Source: a bacterium
Lineage (GTDB): Bacteria; Cyanobacteriota; Vampirovibrionia; Gastranaerophilales; Gastranaerophilaceae
Direction: 5' to 3'
Assembly (NCBI GenBank): GCA_017541465.1
Contig: JAFXYZ010000008.1
Coordinates: forward strand, 1 to 33,620
DNA: 33,620 nucleotides
A program made the position numbers and the translations under genes. Shown here piece after piece: positions 16,421 through 22,409 of this stretch. How positions within the stretch are numbered: the stretch's first letter is position 1; the number at the start of each line of letters is the position of its first letter. The notes beneath the pieces are model-generated. The model was not told the origin of the DNA. It saw nothing but the letters and a program-made list of their open reading frames with translations, and searched no databases.

Positions 16421-17218
16421 ATGTTTATTAATAAAAAGAAGTCCGTTCCTACCCCCCCCTACTTCTTTTTGAAGAGAAGTAGGCAAGAAAACTTTCGTAG
16501 TTTTTCAAGTTCAACCAAGTTATGCTTCGCTCCGAATGAAGGTTTTACCCTCGCCGAGGTTTTGATAACTCTTGTTATTATCGGTGTAATTGCTGCAATT
16601 ACCGTTCCTACTCTTATTACCAAATATCAAAAAGAACAAACCATAACAAGATTAAAAAAAGCTTATTCTGCATTAGCCCAAACAACAAACAGGGCTATTG
16701 CGGATTATGGACCGATTGAGACTTGGGAACTAGGTTCAAATAACCCTGATGATGCAAAAATTTTTATTGAAAAATACATTACTCCATATATGAATATTTT
16801 AAAAGCTCCAACAACATATAATGAAGGTTTATGGAATAATCAATTATTTTATTTAAATGGAAGTCAACATAATTATGACAATTCTTATGTACGATTTTAT
16901 TTAAATGATGGTACATCCATTACCAGTCGAATTAGTACATCAAATTCTACACACAAATATATTGCATTACAAATTGATATAAATGGTGATAAAAAACCAA
17001 ATAAACTTGGTAAAGATATATTCAGGTACTACTATATTGTATTACATGATGTACAAAGTATTCAAGGTAAATTTATACCTGATGGTTTTATAACAGACCG
17101 AAATACATTATTAAGTAATAGCAATGATGCTAAATGTAATAAAAATCAATCAGGAAATCAATGCGCAGCAGTAATTATGATGGACGGCTGGCAGATAAAA
17201 GACGATTATCCTTGGTAA
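16421..17218 (+). CDS. Type IV pilin-like protein with long leader and 8-C tract (pilin A, in frame)
   Basis: A 265-residue prepilin. The mature protein starts at Phe42 after Gly41, with FTLAEVLITLVIIGVIAAITVPTL and the conserved Glu at mature position 5. The 41-residue leader is unusually long. It begins MFINKKKSVPTPP, where the PTPP codons contain eight consecutive C (16452-16459), and continues with Lys/Arg/Ser-rich sequence encoded by a hairpin repeat (16459-16482). The globular part contains DINGDKKPNKLGKDIF, a D-x-N-G-loop shared by pilins B, D and E, two late cysteines and the C-terminal WQIKDDYPW also found in pilin D. GAGAGG is about nine bases before ATG. This is the intact state of the C-tract family. 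The body is more AT-rich than the housekeeping genes. Confidence 0.85.
   Translation: MFINKKKSVPTPPYFFLKRSRQENFRSFSSSTKLCFAPNEGFTLAEVLITLVIIGVIAAITVPTLITKYQKEQTITRLKKAYSALAQTTNRAIADYGPIETWELGSNNPDDAKIFIEKYITPYMNILKAPTTYNEGLWNNQLFYLNGSQHNYDNSYVRFYLNDGTSITSRISTSNSTHKYIALQIDINGDKKPNKLGKDIFRYYYIVLHDVQSIQGKFIPDGFITDRNTLLSNSNDAKCNKNQSGNQCAAVIMMDGWQIKDDYPW
16452..16459 (+). repeat. Poly-C tract of 8 in the pilin A leader
   Basis: Eight consecutive C within CCTACCCCCCCCTAC encode Thr-Pro-Pro and keep the leader in frame with the pilin domain. The equivalent tracts in pilins B and D have 7 and 9 C and shift the frame, so 8 appears to be the ON length. Confidence 0.85.
16459..16482 (+). repeat. Hairpin repeat inside the pilin A leader
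   Basis: CTACTTCT (16459-16466) and AGAAGTAG (16475-16482) form an 8-bp stem with an 8-nt loop, directly against the C-tract. Leader codons 14-40 come from this segment and the following sequence, which are absent from the short leaders of pilins B and D. Confidence 0.6.
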
Positions 17219-17222
17219 ATTT

Positions 17223-17297
17223 GTTGGGCAGGAATGCCCAACTTACCTTTGGTAGTCTAAAGCCTACACTCCTTTTTTTGTCGGTCTGAAGCCCGAC
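17223..17297. repeat. Cluster of small palindromic repeats after pilin A
   Basis: Starting 5 bp after the pilin A stop is GTTGGGCAGGAATGCCCAAC (17223-17242, 8-bp stem). The same unit with one base changed is inside the pilin E leader (32323-32342). GTCGGTCTGAAGCCCGAC (17280-17297) is a one-mismatch copy of the perfect palindrome at 32497-32514. A degenerate GTAG/CTAC unit lies between them. They may act as a terminator but look like dispersed repeats. Confidence 0.75.
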
Positions 17298-17324
17298 CTA
17301 TATTTTTTGAATTAACGGTAAAAA

Positions 17325-17747
17325 CTAGCCATATATCGCTTTAATTCCCTGAAGGTTATAGATGAGGTTATCAAGGGCTTCTTTATCACCTTTTTTAATC
17401 TGAATAAAGCGAAGTATCATTTCTCTGCTTGCCGAACATTCAAGCACGTCAATGAGTCCGTCTATTTCGTCATCGGAGAGGGAAAATTTATCCTGCAATT
17501 TAGAAATATATAAAAGGTCATCTGTGTCTTTTGAATTAACAAACATCTGTCCAGCCCCTGTTAAGAGCCAGTTAATATTGACATGAAGCTGAGAAATCAT
17601 GGCGTTTAAAAACTTTTCACTCGGGGGTGCCTCGTCTCTTTCATAGCTTCCGATTGTGCGAAGCGGTATAGAAAGCCTTTTGGCAAGTGCCGAAGAGGTT
17701 ATATTCAGTACATTTTTGATTTTTTTTATTCTTTTTCCGACCGTCAT
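17325..17747 (-). CDS. Xre-family helix-turn-helix transcriptional regulator
   Basis: A 140-residue protein with an N-terminal HTH_3/Cro-CI domain (about 5-60): helices KRIKKIKNVL, SSALAKRLSIPLRTIGSYE as the recognition region, then HVNINWLLTGAGQMF (55-69), a phrase typical of phage-repressor-like regulators. The C-terminal half is acidic and helical and may dimerize; no peptidase active site is visible. It diverges from two small unknown genes across a 181-bp gap that contains two palindromes, one 18 bp from its start, so autoregulation is likely. AGGGAA precedes the start. A phage-derived origin is possible but no phage genes are near. Confidence 0.82.
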   Translation of the reverse strand: MTVGKRIKKIKNVLNITSSALAKRLSIPLRTIGSYERDEAPPSEKFLNAMISQLHVNINWLLTGAGQMFVNSKDTDDLLYISKLQDKFSLSDDEIDGLIDVLECSASREMILRFIQIKKGDKEALDNLIYNLQGIKAIYG

Positions 17748-17765
17748 AATAATTCCCTGTTAAAC

Positions 17766-17776
17766 AATGTTACATT
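17766..17776. promoter_or_regulatory. Candidate operator 1 for the Xre regulator
   Basis: AATGTTACATT is a perfect 5+1+5 palindrome centred 24 bp upstream of the regulator's start codon. Its half-site ACATT/AATGT recurs in the second palindrome at 17802-17817, as expected for repeated operator sites. Confidence 0.5.
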
Positions 17777-17801
17777 TTCATGCAGTTGTTATTGATTAAA
17801 C

Positions 17802-17817
17802 TTACATGATAATGTAA
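17802..17817. promoter_or_regulatory. Candidate operator 2 for the Xre regulator
   Basis: TTACATGATAATGTAA is a 6+4+6 inverted repeat, followed at once by TATAAT (17818-17823). The centre lies about 38 bp from that of operator 1. Binding here could control the divergent small genes as well as the regulator. Confidence 0.5.
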
Positions 17818-17928
17818 TATAATTTCTATAACTTCCAACAATAATATAATAACACAGTTTACAATATTTTGCCAATATAAAAATACATACATTATTAAGA
17901 AAGTTAAGAGAGAGTAAAGGAGTGGGAC

Positions 17929-18243
17929 ATGGTAAAAAAGAGGCATCTTACTTTGGTGTATTCAAATAACCGCCAAAAAGAAGAGAATAAAAATTTGATT
18001 AATCAGATACAATCGTTCTTTGAAAATCTGAAGTTTGTGTTCGTTTCACAAAACAGGAAAATCGAAACTCTGAGGGCGGTGCTTTTAAATATGTACAGAG
18101 ACTACGAAATCACCTCGGGAAATTGCGAAGTGCCATATTTTATCAGAGCAGAAAACAAAATAAACAAAATTATTCAGGAGGGAAAAATTAATTACTACTA
18201 CAAAAAGCTCAAAAAGTTTCAGGATTATATGGATTCTCTCTAG
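17929..18243 (+). CDS. Small unknown protein divergent from the Xre regulator
   Basis: A 104-residue, basic, Lys/Asn/Tyr-rich, probably helical protein with no membrane segment, signal peptide or recognised motif. AAAGGAG (about 17915-17921) is well placed for ATG 17929. It is three bases from the next gene and is likely the first gene of a two-gene unit under control of the adjacent regulator. I do not recognise the family. A toxin-antitoxin-like or phage-accessory role is conceivable from layout only. Confidence 0.6.
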   Translation: MVKKRHLTLVYSNNRQKEENKNLINQIQSFFENLKFVFVSQNRKIETLRAVLLNMYRDYEITSGNCEVPYFIRAENKINKIIQEGKINYYYKKLKKFQDYMDSL

Positions 18244-18246
18244 ATT

Positions 18247-18666
18247 ATGGCAGATAATGAACACATATTAAGGCTTTTGACCGAAGAGGAAGGAATAAAC
18301 AGGAATAATTTTCCGCTGAAATACGGAATTTCCCCGAAGTGCGCAAAGAGAATTTTTGAACTCTGTTCTGTTGTTCTGATAAATAAACCTCTCGGAATTT
18401 TAAGGCACTATAACAAAAACTCCGTATTTTTCAGAATAAAAGCGGATTATCTTCAGAATTTAAAACAAAAAACCTACTGTTTAACAATAGAAATGCCGAA
18501 AATAAAAGGAAATGCAGAAGAAATAAACAGGAAAATAAAAGAATATTTTTATTTTAAATTCGTTTTATTCCTTATGTTTAAAGGAAACAGAGCAAAAGGG
18601 ATGGAGATACTTTTAAAATCTAATCTAGTGTCGCCTTATGCCGACTCGTCATCCGAGCCGTCATAA
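18247..18666 (+). CDS. Unknown protein whose 3' end runs into a palindromic repeat
   Basis: A 139-residue, basic protein of unknown family. Residues 1-50 could include a helix-turn-helix-like segment (LKYGISPKCAKRIFEL), but this is not strong. It has no signal peptide or membrane helix. It starts three bases after the previous gene and has no good Shine-Dalgarno site, suggesting coupling. The last 13 or so residues (SPYADSSSEPS end) are encoded by the inverted-repeat element at 18627-18692, so the original C terminus has probably been replaced by repeat insertion. Confidence 0.55.
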   Translation: MADNEHILRLLTEEEGINRNNFPLKYGISPKCAKRIFELCSVVLINKPLGILRHYNKNSVFFRIKADYLQNLKQKTYCLTIEMPKIKGNAEEINRKIKEYFYFKFVLFLMFKGNRAKGMEILLKSNLVSPYADSSSEPS

Positions 18667-18727
18667 AGGCTCACCTTTTCTGACGCGACACTCACAAAAT
18701 TTGCTCACTTTACGTATCGCAAATTTT
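18627..18727. repeat. Composite inverted-repeat element
   Basis: AGTGTCGC (18627-18634) and GCGACACT (18685-18692) are terminal inverted repeats around an inner GAGCC/GGCTC stem (18654-18672). Immediately after, AAAATTTGC (18696-18704) pairs with GCAAATTTT (18719-18727). The element spans the end of the preceding gene and most of the gap to the GH35 gene. It is too short to encode a transposase. Confidence 0.6.
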
Positions 18728-18789
18728 GCTCGGTCAAATTAAAGTTCACTTTTAAATATACCGATAAACTATTTAGAGGTATATTGCCT

Positions 18790-21198
18790 ATGAAGATTGA
18801 ATACGACAAATATTCTCTTATTATTGACGGAAAGCGGACATTTATCCGCTCGGGCGCGTTTCATTATTTTCGCTCTCCCGGGTCTGAACTGGCTCAGGAC
18901 AGGTTCAGAAAGCTGAAGGCATGCGGATATAACACCGTTGATATTTATTTTTACTGGCAATATCACTCGGATAAAAGAGGGGAATGTGATTTTTCGGGAA
19001 TAAAAGACGTCAGAAAAGTTCTTCAGGCGGCAAAGGACTGCGGTTTGTTTGTGATAGCGCGCCCCGGGCCGTTTATTAACGCAGAGGTCAGCGCAGGCGG
19101 TTTTCCTCTCTGGTTTTTTGAGGATAAAACAATTATCCCCCGAAACAGAGTAGGAACGGAATATCAGTATTCCCCAAAATATATGGAATTAATTAAGGAA
19201 TGGTATGATACCATTATTCCAATTATAAACGAGTTCGATAATATTATTCTCTTCCAGATTGAAAATGAGTATGCAACGGACGAAATGGACGAAGAGTATA
19301 TGAAAGAGCTCTACGAAATGGCGAGAGAGCGGGGAGTAAAGTGTCCGATTTTCCATAATGACGCGTTTTTTGCAGGGTTATGGGCTGATGTTGTCGATAT
19401 TTATGCTCTCGACCTTTACCCTTATATAAACCCGAAACAGAACTGGAAAAAAGACCATTTTTGCTTTGATACTCTCGATAATGTCGAGGATATTTTCAGA
19501 TGTGCAAACCCGAATACCCCGCCATTTGTCGCTGAAATGCAGGCAGGCTGGTTCGATAAGTGGGATGGACTCGGCTATGACCATATAAGAGAAGCGCTCG
19601 GGGATGAACATATTAACATAATGACAAAAACCGCACTTTCTCAGGGCGTTACAATGTTTAATCACTATATGGCGGTCGGAGGCACCTCCTGGGGCAATAT
19701 TGCAAGCGATGAAGTCTATACAAGCTACGAATTTACCGCCCCGATTAACGAATACGGCTCGTTTAACCCCAATTTTTATAAGGTCAAAGAAATTAATTCC
19801 TTCTTAAAATCCTTCGGGCTAACCCAAACAGAACCCGTTGACTTTGATTTTTATGAAGAAAACATCTATGCAAAAATAAGAAAAGACCTTGAAAACGACT
19901 GTGAGTGGCTGTTTATCAGAAATTTAAACGAGGAAGAAAAAACCGTTGAGCTGCCCTTCAATAAAACTGTCGTTATTCAGCCCTATGATATGAAAATCTG
20001 CGCTAAAGATTTAAAACTCTACGCAACGGAAATTGAGTTTTCCGACATTGAAATTTTCTGCCGTCTCAGAAACGAAACAGAGGAAACTTTCTTCCTTATT
20101 TCGGACAAAAACGCAAACCTTTACACAAAAGACGGAAAAAGAATTTCAGGCGACAAAAAAGATTTTGATAACATCGTTTTTGAAAAGGGCGGGAAAATAA
20201 CAAGATTTGTATTTATCACGAGAAACAGCGCAAAAAGAGCCTGGTTCTTCGATGATAAGATAATCTTTGATGCCGATTTGGCTTACCCGGATGGAACAAT
20301 AGGGCTTTCATCCTCCTCTGAAGTCGGATATTACGACCTGAAATACGGCTTTTCAAAGCGAAGCTTCTTAGTCCAGATAGAAAACAAGCCAATTGTTTTA
20401 ACAAACCCCAAGGTTCGTTTCTGCGCAAACGAGATTGATTTGGATTTTGATTATTCAAAATGGAAGAGTGTTACAAAGAACTTTGATGCGGCCTCTTGCA
20501 GGGCATTTGATGAATTTATCTGGTATAAAGGAAAACTCCCAAAGACTATTAAGGAAATAACCCTGAGCGCCCGACATCTTTTTGCGATATATATTAACGG
20601 AAAAGAGGTGCTGAGCCGAAACAGTTATAAAATCGAACAGCTGAAACAGGTTCCCGAAACTCTTCAGGTACATCTTGACGAAAATTTGCTCACAAAAGAG
20701 GAAAATGAGCTCACGATTTTGGTTCAGAACCTCGGGTTTGACAAAGGTTTTTCGGGCGACACTAATCAGCCGAGAGGGCTCGTAACCTTTGAAACTATCC
20801 CCGACATGCCCGTAGAACTTTTTGTTTCGCAGAAACTCTCGCTCGAAAAAGGTATAAAAGAAGAGAGCAATTCTCCCTATCTCGTTAATGCTCATTTTGA
20901 GTTTGATATTGATTTCAGGCCCGATGAAATTTTCGGGAAATACCTCTATTTAAAAGAGTTTCCCTACAGGCGCGCAACCATCTTTTTAAACGGACACAAA
21001 ATCGGAAGGTTTATCAAACGCACGAGCGTTCAGGATAAATTTTACCTCATAAACACCTTTTTAGAGCCCCATAACTCGATAGATATTGTCATCTGGCAGC
21101 GCCACAAAAATATCCTATCATCGTGGGACTTTAAAACAGAGATAAAAAATGTTATCATAGAAATAGGAAACGACAACTATTTCAAACTACTGCATTAA
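18790..21198 (+). CDS. GH35-family beta-galactosidase-like glycoside hydrolase
   Basis: An 803-residue (with stop) GH-A clan enzyme predicted to remove terminal beta-galactosyl residues. The start is ATG 18790 with AGAGG at 18775-18779; an in-frame TTG at 18784 is the alternative. The N-terminal TIM barrel opens with IRSGAFHYFRSP (19-30), then RPGPFINAEVSAGGFPLWF (91-109). FQIENEY (155-161) holds the probable acid/base Glu160, and VAEMQAGW (247-254) the probable nucleophile Glu249. C-terminal beta-sandwich segments include YINGKEVL and FLNGHKIGRF. There is no signal peptide, so it should act in the cytoplasm on imported oligosaccharides, although no transporter is adjacent. The exact substrate cannot be read from the sequence. 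A 22-bp gap leads to the next gene. Confidence 0.88.
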   Translation: MKIEYDKYSLIIDGKRTFIRSGAFHYFRSPGSELAQDRFRKLKACGYNTVDIYFYWQYHSDKRGECDFSGIKDVRKVLQAAKDCGLFVIARPGPFINAEVSAGGFPLWFFEDKTIIPRNRVGTEYQYSPKYMELIKEWYDTIIPIINEFDNIILFQIENEYATDEMDEEYMKELYEMARERGVKCPIFHNDAFFAGLWADVVDIYALDLYPYINPKQNWKKDHFCFDTLDNVEDIFRCANPNTPPFVAEMQAGWFDKWDGLGYDHIREALGDEHINIMTKTALSQGVTMFNHYMAVGGTSWGNIASDEVYTSYEFTAPINEYGSFNPNFYKVKEINSFLKSFGLTQTEPVDFDFYEENIYAKIRKDLENDCEWLFIRNLNEEEKTVELPFNKTVVIQPYDMKICAKDLKLYATEIEFSDIEIFCRLRNETEETFFLISDKNANLYTKDGKRISGDKKDFDNIVFEKGGKITRFVFITRNSAKRAWFFDDKIIFDADLAYPDGTIGLSSSSEVGYYDLKYGFSKRSFLVQIENKPIVLTNPKVRFCANEIDLDFDYSKWKSVTKNFDAASCRAFDEFIWYKGKLPKTIKEITLSARHLFAIYINGKEVLSRNSYKIEQLKQVPETLQVHLDENLLTKEENELTILVQNLGFDKGFSGDTNQPRGLVTFETIPDMPVELFVSQKLSLEKGIKEESNSPYLVNAHFEFDIDFRPDEIFGKYLYLKEFPYRRATIFLNGHKIGRFIKRTSVQDKFYLINTFLEPHNSIDIVIWQRHKNILSSWDFKTEIKNVIIEIGNDNYFKLLH

Positions 21199-21220
21199 GA
21201 ATAGAACGGTTGGTGGTAAT

Positions 21221-21592
21221 ATGCCGATAGTACCTGAATTTTTAATTAAAAGGATTTATCAGAAGGGCTCACTCAAAAATGAGGCGGGGAAAATTACCCT
21301 TATGCTCAAAAACGTACTCGGGCCCGGGTTTATAAGCGGATTTGATTTTATAAGAATAAACGATTCCATCTATGGCGCGGATAAGGTTAAATTTATCACC
21401 CAGGGAAAAGAATTCAACGCAAAGGATATCACCGAAAGAACACCGATTGCCTTCAGGCTGGGACAGGAGGGAAAAATAATTCTTGACGGAATTGAAGGCT
21501 TAATCGAAGGGCTCAACAAAATCACTATTGAAGCCTTTAACCCTGAAGCGGGACGTGTCAGCATCAATATTCAGGACAATTTTGCAGCTTAG
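21221..21592 (+). CDS. Conserved-looking small beta-rich protein, function unknown
   Basis: A 123-residue protein beginning MPIVPEFLIKRIYQKGSLKN, with alternating hydrophobic strands (ITLMLKNVLGPGFISGF, KIILDGIEGL, NKITIEAF) suggesting an all-beta fold. It has no cysteines, signal peptide or membrane segment. GGTGG lies just upstream of ATG. It is 22 bp from the GH35 gene on the same strand and may be co-transcribed, but I cannot link it to sugar metabolism and do not recognise the family with confidence. Confidence 0.6.
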   Translation: MPIVPEFLIKRIYQKGSLKNEAGKITLMLKNVLGPGFISGFDFIRINDSIYGADKVKFITQGKEFNAKDITERTPIAFRLGQEGKIILDGIEGLIEGLNKITIEAFNPEAGRVSINIQDNFAA

Positions 21593-21671
21593 GCATTAAT
21601 TTTTTATATATTCTAAACTATATATGATTTTCATCATTATTACATTAAAAACAAAAATTATTTAAATTTTA

Positions 21672-21701
21672 GTGTTATTTTTTTGAAAAACATGGTATTA
21701 T
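21672..21701 (+). promoter_or_regulatory. Pilin-type promoter upstream of pilin B
   Basis: GTGTTA (21672-21677), an 18-bp spacer containing TTTGAAAAACATGG, and TATTAT (21696-21701), 32 bp before the pilin B ATG at 21734. The promoter is intact although the gene is out of frame. Confidence 0.6.
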
Positions 21702-21733
21702 ATAACTACTTCGTAAAAAAAGAGAGGAAAACT

Positions 21734-22407
21734 ATGTTTGTATATATAAAAAGAATTATTCCTACCCCCCCTATAAAAAAGGTTTTACACTTGCAGAAGT
21801 TCTTATTGCTCTTGTAATCATCGGAATAATCGCTGCAATGACAGTCCCGACTTTAAGTAATAAGACAAACAAACAAGAAACAATTGCAAGATTGAAAAAA
21901 ACATATTCAACAATGGCACAAGCAACAAATCAAATAATTGCAGAGAATGGTCCTGTTACTTCTTGGACTACTACAGGTAATGATGTGTACATGCTGTATA
22001 AAAAGAAACTTATAAACGCAAAAGAGTGCAATAAAACTACAGGTTGTTTTACTCAAGGTGATATTTCATATTTAAATGGCGGAACAACTAATTGGACTGA
22101 TGGACATTGGAATAAACTAGTATTGCAAGATGGAACACAAATATTATTTAGCGACGGATTCAACAGTCAATGTAATGATAGTAACATTAATAATCATGAT
22201 GGTTCGAATAATTATTGCGCACGATTCTTTGTTGATTTAAACGGAGCAAGAAAGCCCAATACTTACGGACGAGATATTTTTGTTTTTGTATTAAAGGCAA
22301 ATGGTCTTTATCCTGCTGGTTGTGATAATATAAGCTTATGCAGTAAGGATTATCAAGGTGCAGCCTGTGCATGTAAAGTTCTTAGAGAAGATAAAATAGA
22401 TTATTAA
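21734..22407 (+). CDS. Type IV pilin-like protein, frameshifted by a 7-C tract (pilin B, OFF state)
   Basis: The expected start ATG 21734 (AGAGAGG upstream) begins MFVYIKRIIPTPP but hits a stop after 27 codons, because the leader C-tract (21765-21771) has seven C. The pilin frame itself is open from 21781 (GFTLAEVLIALVIIGIIAAMTV) to the stop at 22407. One extra C fuses the two into a prepilin with a 17-residue leader. The downstream part alone can be read from ATG 21838, but it would lack the prepilin cleavage site and most of the membrane helix. The globular region has several cysteines, DLNGARKPNTYGRDIF and a C-terminal CACKVLRED segment shared with pilin E. Its stop is 2 bp from that of the convergent PBP gene. 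It is a switchable gene or a recent pseudogene. Confidence 0.8.
21765..21771 (+). repeat. Poly-C tract of 7 in the pilin B leader
   Basis: Seven C in the same CCTACCCC-TAT context as the 8-C tract of pilin A. The leader frame from ATG 21734 is one base out of phase with the pilin domain, and adding a single C restores it (47+1 bases = 16 codons to GGT at 21781). Confidence 0.85.
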
Positions 22408-22409
22408 CC

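Noticed and set aside
21765-21771. Treating the pilin B frameshift as a plain pseudogene
   Set aside because: Two sister genes carry the same tract with other lengths, and promoter, start and body are all preserved. Still, sequencing error cannot be excluded from a single sequence.
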